Origin: Gymnopilus junonius | Lineage: Eukaryota > Basidiomycota > Agaricomycetes > Agaricales > Galerinaceae | Assembly: GCA_015501075.1 (NCBI GenBank) | Contig: JADNYJ010000001.1 | Location: forward strand, 558,001 to 622,000 | DNA: 64,000 bases | Direction: 5' to 3' | Shown here: piece by piece, positions 1 through 10,450 of the stretch | Numbering within the stretch: the first letter of the stretch is position 1 | Layout of the letters: each line of letters opens with the position of its first letter | The notes under the pieces: generated by a model | The model's database searches: none | Seen by the model: only the letters and a program-made list of their open reading frames with translations | What the model was told of the DNA's origin: nothing | Translations under genes and position numbers: made by a program

Positions 1-1806
1 CTGTGTATTGCAATATTTGGTACTCATATATGTGTAATATTGCTTTATATATGTAAAAATTGTCCTGAGAGTGTTGTAATTGGCCATTCTCAGTATGTAC
101 CAGGACAACCACTACCCTTAGCACTGCTATTAACATCCAGGGAGAGCTGATAAGTACCCTTGATGGAACTAGCATACTGTATGAGTGCAGGGAAGACATA
201 TATACAATTTATGGACTGGTCTATGGGGTCTATATGGTCAGTGTAATAGGCTGAACTTCTCTGGTGAATTATATGCAGCATGGGATCGAGTATAAATGGT
301 GTTTAGGGCATACAAATGCATTGAATAACTCTCCTTACTGTAAAGAGCAGTTGGAACAATGAGGAGAGGCATGTGGAAGGTGCTATCGTCCTAACTCCTC
401 CCTATGCATATGCATTGCTCTGGGTGCTCTGAGACTCCCCTGCTTGAAATAATGTGTTATATGGGCTCTGGTTAATACTAATAGTAAATCTACATAATTA
501 GTTCAAAGCCAGGGTGTGTGGAAATGATGTTATGAAGAGGAGGAAGAGGAGGATGTGTCCTCAGAGGGATACAGATATTTCAGGGCAAAGTAGGCATTAT
601 TTTATGCATCCAATAGTGCAATTAGATATTATAGAGTATCTAGTGGCCAATTTAGTAGTGCAGGAAGACCTGGGTATGAGTAGTTGAAATGATATGAAGG
701 GAATGGATAGGTGAGTCTATAAAATACAAACCTCCTTCACTGTGACACGTCTGGGGTGAACAAAAATATAGCAAGCTTGCAAAAAGAGTGGGGCATACTG
801 CTATTCAATGCTGCAAAAGGTTCCAGGTTAATAGCCCTAATGACTGAGGAGAACTTGAGGGATGAGTACTTTAGAATCATTTGAAATGTATATGGTAACC
901 CTAGTTACAGTAACGAGCTTTCATGTTCCTCCTTTTCGACTTGTTTGCTCAATTGCATTGTCTGTTCTTGCTCTTTTCTTAAAATTCTTTTTGGAGAGTT
1001 CATATATTATACAGAACTACCTTTCTGCCAATTCAGAACATTTGTTTCGAGCACAAGCATGTCACAGTGAGGAAAATTCATATTTTATAGACTCACCTAT
1101 CCATTCCCTTCATATCATTTCAACTACTCATACCCAGGTCTTCCTGCACTACTAAATTGGCCACTAGATACTCTATAATATCTAATTGCACTATTGGATG
1201 CATAAAATAATGCCTACTTTGCCCTGAAATATCTGTATCCCTCTGAGGACACATCCTCCTCTTCCTCCTCTTCATAACATCATTTCCACACACCCTGGCT
1301 TTGAACTAATTATGTAGATTTACTATTAGTATTAACCAGAGCCCATATAACACATTATTTCAAGCAGGGGAGTCTCAGAGCACCCAGAGCAATGCATATG
1401 CATAGGGAGGAGTTAGGACGATAGCACCTTCCACATGCCTCTCCTCATTGTTCCAACTGCTCTTTACAGTAAGGAGAGTTATTCAATGCATTTGTATGCC
1501 CTAAACACCATTTATACTCGATCCCATGCTGCATATAATTCACCAGAGAAGTTCAGCCTATTACACTGACCATATAGACCCCATAGACCAGTCCATAAAT
1601 TGTATATATGTCTTCCCTGCACTCATACAGTATGCTAGTTCCATCAAGGGTACTTATCAGCTCTCCCTGGATGTTAATAGCAGTGCTAAGGGTAGTGGTT
1701 GTCCTGGTACATACTGAGAATGGCCAATTACAACACTCTCAGGACAATTTTTACATATATAAAGCAATATTACACATATATGAGTACCAAATATTGCAAT
1801 ACACAG
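1..1806. repeat. Large inverted repeat (two arms of at least 726 bp, 354-bp spacer)
   Basis: Bases 1-726 are the reverse complement of 1081-1806: paired positions always sum to 1807, and every segment compared matched without a mismatch. The spacer is 727-1080. Past the perfect arms there are about ten mismatched bases, then 11 matching bases (737-747 against 1060-1070) in the same register, so the symmetry decays rather than stopping. The left arm begins at the first base of the window, so it may extend further left. The only ORFs in the arms are identical 63-codon frames on opposite strands with no recognisable product. The DNA is AT-rich. It could be a foldback element, a duplicated contig or chromosome end, or an assembly foldback; the sequence alone cannot decide. 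Confidence 0.9.
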
Positions 1807-2163
1807 AAAAAATAGAGGGAAACGGTGAGGGAATGGTGAAAATGGCATGCTCGTCGTCGGAAACAGCGAGCATGAGTGGTCGGAGTTCGGCGGGAAGGAC
1901 TTCCGGTTATGGAAGCTTACTAATGTTGCCGAGGGGCATGTGGGGATGGCACATGGGGTGTATCTACGGAAGGGGACTTGTAATGGTGGAAAACTTAGTA
2001 AATACGGGGACGAGGTATTCGGGAATTACTGGCAGTGTGCGGCGATGATAGCTTTTGAGCTAGTTAGCTTAGCCGAGCCGGTCGGTAGGGCAAGCTGATT
2101 AGTTATAAATAGCGTGAGGTCGAGGTGCGACATCATCTTCTTTTGCTTCCAACCGAAATTCAA
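1807..2163. other. Spacer between inverted repeat and SDR gene
   Basis: About 360 bp. Short ORFs cross it, but none resembles a known protein and none continues from the inverted repeat into the gene. It presumably carries the SDR promoter; a TA-rich stretch lies near 2100-2110. No other feature was recognised. Confidence 0.4.
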
Positions 2164-3147
2164 ATGAAGCCTGTCGTTGTCATCACTGGTGCATCCAAGT
2201 TTGTTTCTTTTTCTTCTTTTCTTCTTTTATTTCTCTTTCTAATAATGCACGGCCCAGAGGGATCGGTCTCGCCGTCACAAACATCTTGCTCCACAAATTC
2301 AACGCAAATGTCGTCGCCATCTCTCGCACCCGTACCCCTCAACTCGTCCAATTGCACTGCGAATCTCTACTCATCATAGAGTGCGATGTGTCAGTTTTTC
2401 AGTTACTTTCTGCTGCTTTTCCTTATCTATCACAGCACAGACGAGAAGGCCCTGACAAATGCCATATCCCACGGAGCTGCCCACTACCACGGAATCGACG
2501 GTCTCATTCTCAATGCCGGCACTCTCGATCCCTTGTGCCGCATCGCAGATGATACTCCCTTGGATTCTTGGAAGCGGCACTTTGACGTCAACTTCTTTTC
2601 TCTCATCACAGCTCTGAAGGCTGCCTTGCCCCTTCTTCGCAGGAGCACCCACGGTGGCAGAGTCGTCTTCGTCAGTTCTGGCTCAGCCGTCAAGGGTACG
2701 TCTGGATGGGCTCCGTATAATGCCGGAAAAGCGGCCATGAACTCCTTATGCAGGTGTGTTCTATTTAGCCTTTCTGTCGTACCTTCAACTTTATTCCTGG
2801 ATGTCGCAGGACTGTAGCAGAAGAAGAGCCGGATGTTACAAGCGTCGCCCTTCGCCCAGGAATGGTTGATACTAATGTGTGTGGTGGGCTTCAACCCTAT
2901 ATTGCCATTGCTAAAGTTTGTATATTAGATGCAAAGCACTCTGCGAGCACTTGGCGGTGCTCACATGCACGAAAAGGATCATAAAAAGTTCATTGATGTT
3001 TACCAAGAGGGCAAGCTTGTCAAACCTGAGGATTGTGGTTATGTTATCGCCGCCCTGGCGCTTCAAGCTCCCAAGTCTTTGAGCGGCCGTTTGTTAGCTG
3101 GGATGACGAGTCCTGCAAACCTTTCAGGAGGGAACAAACTTAAATGA
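2164..3147 (+). CDS. Short-chain dehydrogenase/reductase (YIR035C-like)
   Basis: Five exons (2164-2198, 2258-2389, 2436-2753, 2810-2876, 2929-3147) give 256 aa. This is a classical SDR, an NAD(P)H-dependent carbonyl or alcohol oxidoreductase, probably cytosolic. The N-terminus has the dinucleotide-binding motif TGASKGIG. The usual NNAG appears as LNAG. The catalytic Ser is in VSSGSA and the YxxxK pair is in YNAGK. The length matches classical SDRs of about 250 aa. The nearest known type is the fungal YIR035C/benzil-reductase-like group; the substrate cannot be read from sequence. The start was chosen because the Rossmann motif begins a few residues after this Met. The amidohydrolase follows 124 bp downstream on the same strand. 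No biosynthetic backbone gene is nearby, so a pathway link is only a guess. Confidence 0.9.
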
Positions 3148-3271
3148 CGTTGAAGTGCTTCTATACACAAAAATAGCCCCACACATGAGTTTGATCTTGT
3201 CAATCCCCTCGGATTTCTTACGAAATATTTACGTTTCCTCAGCAGAACGCCCCCTTTCTCTTCACTCAACC

Positions 3272-4505
3272 ATGTCGTCTCGTATTTTCGTCACTGATCC
3301 AATTGCAAACAACCCTTTTCGTCGTATCGATGTTCATCACCATTATTTCCCTTCCGACCTAAGAAAAGAAAAATCCAATGCTGAGGTCGGATGGAAGACA
3401 CCAGCTGAGAATCTCCCATGGTCTCCAGAAGTCAGCCTTCGCGCAATGGATGCCATGAACATCGATGTCGCTATTCTATCCTTTCCAGCTCTCTCGAGTG
3501 GTTCTATCAGCGAAGAAAACCGCTCATTGACCAAGGCCAGGAATGAATTTGCATCCTCCATATGTAGATCCCACCCTGGTCGATTTGGTTTTTTTGCGAC
3601 TCTTCCTTACCTCGATGACATTGAGGGCAAGTGGTCCATCACGCCATTTTCACCTTTATTAATTATGTCCAATCAAAAGGTTCCTTGCGAGAAATAGCGT
3701 ACGCAATGGATACTCTGCATGCAAATGGAGTTTCAATCTCGTCTTGCTATGGGGAAGGTCCCACTACAAGTTAGTCTACCTTCATTTAACCTCTATCGGC
3801 CTCGGCTGAAGTTCGTACTACATGTGTTGTAGGATATGTAGGAGATATACAGTACGACCCCATCTGGACCGAGCTTAACAGGCGACAAGCAGTGGTTTTC
3901 CTCCATGGTAGTCAGTTCCCTTCCTCTACTCCATTTCCTCATCCTACCCTGGGCATTCCAATTACGGAGGTCCGTCGAACGCCATGTTCTTTTCGCCTCA
4001 TACCTACTGACAAACGTCCCAGGTCCCCAATGAGACCTTCAAAGCTGCTGCTCATCTCGTTGTAACGGGACACAGGCGTAAATTTCCAAAGATCAAAATC
4101 ATCCTTGCACACCTCGGAGGCACTGTCCCTATGCTGGTCCCACGCGTCGCGGTTCTCTCGAACCATATGGGTTGCAATTTAACTCCTGAAGAAATTATAG
4201 AAGATTTCAAATCCTTCTACTATGAAACTGCTCTGAGCGCATACGAGCCGAATTTAGCGGCTATTGAAAGGCTTGTGAACCCTGACCACATACTTTTTGG
4301 CACAGATTTCCCAGGTGAATGACAAGGAGACACAGTGATGTATTGGTCTTATCTAATTCTTTTTATTCTAGCTGTAGGAAAAGATATGGTGGAGTGGTTC
4401 ACGAACAATGTGAAGAAATATTATGAAGGGGATAGCGATAGACTGTGCAGAATAATGAGCGATAACGCGACTAAGCTGTTTTGTAGCAACACTAGTAGTA
4501 CTTGA
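3272..4505 (+). CDS. Amidohydrolase family 2 (ACMSD/6-MSA decarboxylase-like)
   Basis: Five exons (3272-3626, 3680-3769, 3833-3969, 4023-4314, 4372-4505) give 335 aa, normal for Amidohydro_2 decarboxylases and hydrolases. These are TIM-barrel metal enzymes acting on small aromatic or semialdehyde acids. The first metal ligands are in DVHHHYFP near residue 20. A later His is in ILAHLGG and the catalytic Asp is in LFGTDFP. Intron 1 has a GC donor (GCAAGT at 3627), since only that join keeps the frame. The family contains fungal 6-methylsalicylate decarboxylases, but no polyketide synthase lies in the window, so the substrate is unknown. The start is supported by the conserved HxH motif that follows. 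Confidence 0.88.
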
Positions 4506-4652
4506 CTTTATTACAACAAAGAATAGCTCTATATGAATGAATCTCTAGATGATATGGATAGATTGTGAGATAATGTTCAATCCTAATGAAATAAAAATAA
4601 GTGAAAATTCTTGAAGTCGATTCAAATTTCAAATACAGATCTTGCCACGTTA

Positions 4653-6609
4653 TCAGTGGTCTTCAGACAACCACAGAAGTATCTTTTCGAGCCCAAGTCC
4701 AGATTTCACCAAAGCGTCGCCATGTGTACCCTCTGGATCATACCAGAGATTTTCGCGGACGCCATGGGAAACCAAATATCTCTTTACGCGCTACAGGAAA
4801 AATTGTGAACAACCCTGAACTCAGAGAAAAAAGGGCTCACTTCTGAGTGGACGATACTGTCCTTACCACCCAACAGGAACAGCGTTTTTTGAAAATCGGT
4901 TGCATTTGGAATTTCTTCAAACCACAGCGAATTAGATGTCCAGCAGAAATGGCGTTGAACGAGATTGACTACGCCGAGCTCTGTTCCAACGAAGTATCGT
5001 ATGATTAGTTCCATGCCCTGGTTTTGACGTATAGTTTAATGGATCACACTCTTAATTTAAATAGCGAAGAGACCCACAGTCGTGCAAGTGCGGTAGAAGA
5101 AGTTATAGCAGACATCTATGCTCACCATTGCAGAGATAATGAGAAAATACAACAACGGAGCTAAAAGAAAGAAGTACAAACCTCCTTCCCATGAACAGAA
5201 AGTCACTGGGTCAATGAAGCACGATCGCGCCACAATGTTGGGGTAACATTTTAGAACCCAAGCGTGTACATAAGTTCCACTTGAGATATGCGACTGTCAA
5301 GGAAGGAAAGACCTGAAGGCCAAAAATGACATACTTGGAATGACTTAGCAAGGTGACACCTCTTCTCGGGTCGCCCAGCAGAGAAGATGCAACTTCCTTC
5401 TCTTCCTCATATTCAACAGTAGCTCGCTTTGTCTCTCTTAGTGAAACCCAACCAAGCTCTTGAAGTAAGCCGGCTAACCGGTCAGCCATTTCATGCCGAC
5501 TAGGGGGCTTCAGGAAGTGAGGGTGGAAGAAGTTCTGACTGATCTGCGGTTGTAAAAGGATCAAAATCGGACGGTCTGGAAATTTTTTGAGCAGGTGGGA
5601 TATGAAGCTGTGATACTGTAAAAGACCCAATCCAAGTCCATGTATAAATACAATTGGACGTGGTGAAGTGTCAGGATTCCATTTGGCAGGCATTCGCAAA
5701 ATATACCTGTAAACAATGAGAGGAAAGCGCAAAAATTTTCATGTAGCAATCACTTACTCGAGGCCGTTGGAGTGGCCATAATGGATATTCCAGTAGCGTT
5801 TGTAGAATGATCCAAGAACCCAGTTCATAGATCCCATGAGAGCATAGAAAATGAGAGGTCGCCATAGAACATTAGTGCGGTCTATAGTCAGGCGTATGGG
5901 GATTACTTTTGGATTGGAACCCTCTTCTATTTTGCATCCGAGACGTTTTTGTATCAAACCTACACTGTCGTCGAGAGCCTGCCTATGCGCTTCCGGAAGT
6001 TGGTCTAATGGAGGGAGGTCGGCATTGTACATCGCCCAATAAAGCCACTTCTGCATTTCTAGGAGTTTGACAGAGGACCAAGGGACATTTCGGAACCATG
6101 TTCTCATACAGTGCCTGAAATCGATGGCCCGCGGGTCGTGGAGTTCTAGTTGGGTGATGATTTCTGCAGGACTAGAAGGTCTATTAATAAATGGGGTTTC
6201 TACGTCACCACCGTCTTCGGGAAAGTTTGACAATCCACTCTTCAACATGCGCAAGAAAGCCAGCTGGATTTCATGGGGGTCTCCCGGTCCACAAGGAGAA
6301 GGACCTGAGATGCGGCGGGCGAGATGAAGATGGTAAAGACTGAAAAGAAGCTGGAAAAACGAAGTAAACACATGTATTCGGGGCAGACCAAAAGGGCAAA
6401 CTGACTTCGCAGCACGAGATGAAGAGGATGGACCTTCCTACCGTACCATAGGATAGCCACCTTGATCCGTAGAGAGAGTAGGCGGCAAACAACCAGGCAA
6501 GGGGCACAGAGGACCAAAGGGGGACAACGGCGAGGAAGAAGACAGCATAAAAAGACCAATCCCTAGAGCGAGGAGGATGGGGATGCTCAGATATGTCGTG
6601 AACAGACAT
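4653..6609 (-). CDS. Alpha/beta hydrolase with N-terminal membrane region
   Basis: Seven exons in gene order: 6609-6406, 6350-5758, 5706-5335, 5279-5182, 5115-5078, 5017-4841, 4790-4653. They encode 539 aa. The first 80 residues are hydrophobic with probable membrane segments (around residues 18-45 and 55-75). The hydrolase domain begins near residue 275 with an oxyanion-loop region IVFIHGLGLG. The nucleophile elbow is SHSNG (Ser in place of the first Gly), the Asp region is near GGKDSIV, and a likely catalytic His is in GTHGD near the C-terminus. This is a fungal membrane-associated serine hydrolase of unknown substrate, possibly lipid. It shares a 217-bp divergent promoter region with IDH1. 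Confidence 0.88.
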
Positions 6610-6826
6610 AGAATATCAATTTCAGACTTTCAGTCCTGATCTGAAGTCGTAAGTAAATTCCATTTCCGAAGTGTCCAATGAGAGTTGTGAACCGAAGCGC
6701 CTGAATTATAAGGCGCACCACGTGACCAATCAAGCGCACCCGTCGCCGACCGGATGCTGCACTCGCCTGTCCGTCATACATCGGAATCTATCTTTCTTTT
6801 CTACTCCATCATCGCCAGCGTCTGTG
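6610..6826. promoter_or_regulatory. Divergent promoter region, hydrolase / IDH1
   Basis: The 217 bp between two divergent start codons must hold both core promoters. A pyrimidine-rich stretch lies just upstream of the IDH1 ATG (about 6790-6815), as is usual for highly expressed fungal genes. No specific operator is recognised. Confidence 0.5.
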
Positions 6827-8420
6827 ATGTTGCGCAACAGCCTCGCCTCAGTAACCCGCCCTCTAGCGGCTCAGCTCGTGCGCAGCTTTTCTTTTCTCTT
6901 TCTTTCGCTATTCTAAACAACTTGCTCAGCGAACTGCGACCACGCTTTCCGCCGGTTTCCCAAAGCCCGTTGACAGAGTGTGTTCAGTTCCTGTAAACCA
7001 CCTGCTTATCCTTATCCTTTTCTCTAGCAATCTACAAAGTACGGCGGAGTCTATACCGTTCGTTCATCCCTACCAGTTTCACGGCATTCTAGTTCTCACT
7101 CTTTGCTAATAGGTCACCCTGATTCCTGGAGACGGTATTGGTGCTGAAATCACTGACTCAGTCAAGGAGATCTTCGAGTATGTTAATGCTCCCATTGAAT
7201 GGGAACAATATGATGTCTCGGGAATGTCCTCCTCAGGCGAAGCTCTCTTCAAACAAGCCATGGATAGCTTAAAGCGCAACAAAGTTGGACTCAAGGGTAT
7301 TTACCAATCCCACTCTATTCTACGATGTCTGTCTTCAACTCAATCCAACCAGGCATCCTGTTCACCCCTATTTCTCAGTCCGGTCACATTTCATGGAACG
7401 TCGCCATGCGCCAACAACTCGATATCTATGCCTCGGTCGTCCTTTGCAAGTCGCTACCCGGATTCCCCACCCGGCACTCCAACGTCGATTTTGCCATCAT
7501 CCGCGAGAATACAGAGGGTGAATACTCTGGCTTGGAGCACCAAAGTTATCCTGGCGTTGTTGAAAGCTTGAAGGTCTCCACCCGGGCGAAAGCGGAGCGA
7601 ATTTCGCGTTTCGCTTTTGACTTTGCCCTCAAGAACAACCGCAAGGTCAGTTAAGTAATGATAATTTTCAGTTTCTTAGTTTACATCCTCCTTAGAAAGT
7701 CACATGCGTGCACAAAGCCAACATCATGAAGCTTGGTGATGGTCTGTTCTTGAACACCTTCCGACGTGTCGGAGAAGAATATAAGTCTTCAGGAATTGAA
7801 TTCAACGACATGATTGTGGACAACACGTATGGCACTTTTCTTTGCTTCAAATATTGAAATGCTCATGTCGTGCGATAGCTCCATGCAGCTCGTCGCTCGA
7901 CCTGGTCAATTTGATGTCATGGTCATGCCTAACTTGTACGGGGCTATTGTCTCCAACATTGGCGCTGCCCTTGTGGGCGGGCCTGGAATTGTTCCGGGCT
8001 GCAACGTTGGTCGTGTAAGTGTTCCTCACTGACGCCATTTTTATTCTGACAAGTGTGCAGGAATACGCTCTCTTCGAACCTGGATGTCGTCACGTTGCTT
8101 CAGATATCATGGGTACTAACCGTGCAAACCCCACTGCTATGATTCTCAGTGCAACCATGATGCTCCGACATCTTGGGTAAGCTATGTATTTGTCATCTAA
8201 CCTTCTCGTTCTGACACGTATTTTTTTTCAGCCTGGATAGCCTTGCAAACAGCATTGCTAGTGCCACCTTCGACGTCATTAACGAGGGCAAGGTTAGAAC
8301 CGCTGATATGGCTGGTGAGTAGGCTACAGATTATTTTCTGGCAATTTATGAAATGTACATCCACGTGCAGGCTCTGCAAGCACTTCAGATTTCACATCCG
8401 CTATTATCAAAAAACTGTAA
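6827..8420 (+). CDS. IDH1: NAD-dependent isocitrate dehydrogenase subunit 1, mitochondrial
   Basis: Ten exons (6827-6877, 6930-6977, 7028-7057, 7113-7296, 7353-7645, 7696-7826, 7879-8014, 8061-8176, 8232-8314, 8371-8420) give 373 aa. It is the regulatory-type subunit of the mitochondrial IDH hetero-octamer that oxidises isocitrate to 2-oxoglutarate in the TCA cycle. The first 35 residues are rich in Arg, Ser and Ala, with almost no acidic residues, as expected of a matrix targeting signal. The core carries [22 protein letters not shown], the NLYGAIVSN loop and GTNRANPTA. Length and wording fit subunit 1 rather than subunit 2. The three small 5' exons were placed by frame; the end of exon 2 is the least certain. 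Confidence 0.95.
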
Positions 8421-8641
8421 CGTTCTGTTGCAGTGGTAGGGAAGCCACGGAGCAAACTTTTGGATATCGGACTAGTTAGAGTACATTATTACTTCCATGG
8501 GCTAGAATTAGAATGATCGCTATTTTAGAACGTACCTAAAGTATTCAATGGTAGGAATATATTCATGGCCCATTAACCTCGCATATTGTATTGCTCCTAT
8601 TCTGACATGAGCACCGGTTATTTTTTGGGTAAAAAAACACA

Positions 8642-10140
8642 TCAAAATAAATCAAGATCGACGCTATCAAATGTGGAATCCATATCTAAGGCCGCTTCGT
8701 ACTCTTCTACAGTCAAGAACCTAGCTTTCTTGGCCTTCTGTTCACCTGAGGGAGGCACCTCTTGTTGAGATGCGGAAGACCCATGTACAATGGGTTTCTT
8801 GTCATCTACTAAGTGCAGATTTTCGTCGACATGCCTTTGCTTTCGTAGCCCAAGGATAACACCACACTTGACTTCCGACCGCTTGCCCCACTCGTTTACC
8901 TCTGGTCGAAACTCGGCATAAAGTGACCAAGCTTTTCCGTTGAGCTCTTGCGGTGTATAACTTTCTGCTAGTAATTTTAAGGCCCCCATTATATACGGTG
9001 TGGTCTGGCGAAAGGAACGAGATATGTACGAAAATGCCACGGAAGGAAGAACAGGGCTACCGTTCGATAAAGCACGCCATTGACCAGCTTGCGTGCGATA
9101 CAGTGGTCTGCGAATATTGATTAGCTTTTCAGAACTCTACGTGTCAGGACTTACATTCTATGCATGGGAAACGATAGTTCCTTTTCATATTACGAAGTAC
9201 GAGGTATGCAGCAAGATGCGCACCTTCTTCCTATCAATTCAACATAAGGCTGCGAGCCATCTTTTGCTGCTTCCCTTCCCCGGTCGTGATCCTTATTATA
9301 AATCCCAAGCGAGACGCCTTTGGTCACTGCATTCATTTCAGTGTAGACAGAGGCTTAGGGTTTGTTTTAGTTGATAGGCAGTACAAACCGCAGATAACTT
9401 ACATACCAATGCTCAGAGCTTCTTCTCTTGAGAAGTGCATGCGTTCGGCGACGAACATTGCCCAAGCCATCATGACAGGTGCCCGATTAATAACTGTCGT
9501 TTTATTCTTCAGGATCTGTAGCAGACTGTCAACGCTGCCGTACGGAATTCTAGACCACATTCTCACCTCCTCATCCGAAACCTCATTAAATTCCAAGCTT
9601 TCAAAGCTGTCGGTCTCTTCGAAGGGTCCACTTGGCAGAAATTCATTTTCATTGGCATCCGGCCTCTTTCTCTTTCTCTTGGTACGTGTCGTCTGCTCTA
9701 TCTGTCAGATGTAAGAAAAAGGTAGCAAAGAAAAGGAGGCAAACTGATGAATTGGCTGAAAGGGAGTTTACTGAATCAACCGTTCGGGTTTCATTTAATT
9801 GGCTTCCGAATGCCTCTGTCGTCGAAGATGGTTTGACTTTCTTGCCCTTGTAGGCATAACCGGCTTTACGTAGAGCAGCGATTATTAGTTTGCGGTCTTC
9901 CTGGTTGTCTATTCCGGAGGCCTTGAGTTTTACATCAGTCAGTTGTGTAAGAGTCGTCGGGGTATTATATTCTTTGTATCTGATGTCATATATAATCAGT
10001 GGTTGTTCTGCAAGTTTCAATCAATGTATTGACATTTTACCAGCAATGGTCATTGCCTTCGGAACAGGAACGTTATTTGATGTGAAGAGCTTGAGATAGC
10101 TAGGAAGCGGAATCTTGGTATCCAAGTTACTATCTGACAT
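8642..10140 (-). CDS. Conserved fungal protein of unknown function (408 aa)
   Basis: Five exons: 10140-10041, 10007-9772, 9701-9407, 9353-9224, 9107-8642. I do not recognise a named family. The N-terminus is a compact predicted helical region (KIPLPSYLKLF onward). A basic, NLS-like stretch KRKRKRP lies near residue 124, then an acidic segment. The second half has a hydrophobic patch (MMAWAMFVAERM) and an ordered block containing LYAEFRPEVNEWG, followed by a charged, probably disordered C-terminus. A nuclear protein is an inference from the basic stretch. The first intron is only 33 nt (10040-10008) but is needed because the frame otherwise stops. An alternative start at 10020 would bypass it and lose about 33 residues. 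The gene diverges from the DUF262 gene. Confidence 0.75.
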
Positions 10141-10450
10141 GACTGTGTTGGAAGGTGTTGACACCGTAAACTGACAATGGACAATAAGGGCCAGAGGCCC
10201 GCGTTCGTACATTGTAGATACGTCCTCATATAGTAGGTAAGGGCCTATTGGCCCATGTAGACTATGTATATAAAGGCTTCCGTAGCTGTACATGTTTCTT
10301 CTATTCGAATATACTCCCAATCTCCCAACTATAGAGGTTTAGATTTCAACAGACTGGGGAATGGCAAAATGAATCCGAGCATGTATTTAGGGAACTTCTC
10401 CAAAAATAGAAGCCAGGCAGTCACACCAATCTTACTTCGCTACAACCACC
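10141..10450. promoter_or_regulatory. Divergent promoter region, unknown / DUF262
   Basis: 310 bp between divergent start codons. It is AT-rich with a short TATATAA stretch near 10265-10272. No named regulatory motif was recognised. Confidence 0.4.

Noticed and set aside
90..281. Identical 63-codon ORFs in the two arms of the inverted repeat
   Set aside because: They are the same DNA read on opposite strands; no family signal and AT-rich composition.
2164..6609. SDR, amidohydrolase and hydrolase as a biosynthetic cluster
   Set aside because: No polyketide, peptide or terpene backbone enzyme, transporter or regulator nearby; IDH1 follows directly.
9184..9223. A 3-nt micro-exon within the intron of the 408-aa unknown
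   Set aside because: An AG-AAT-GT pattern exists in the 116-nt intron, but splicing directly already gives a good frame; no evidence for inclusion.
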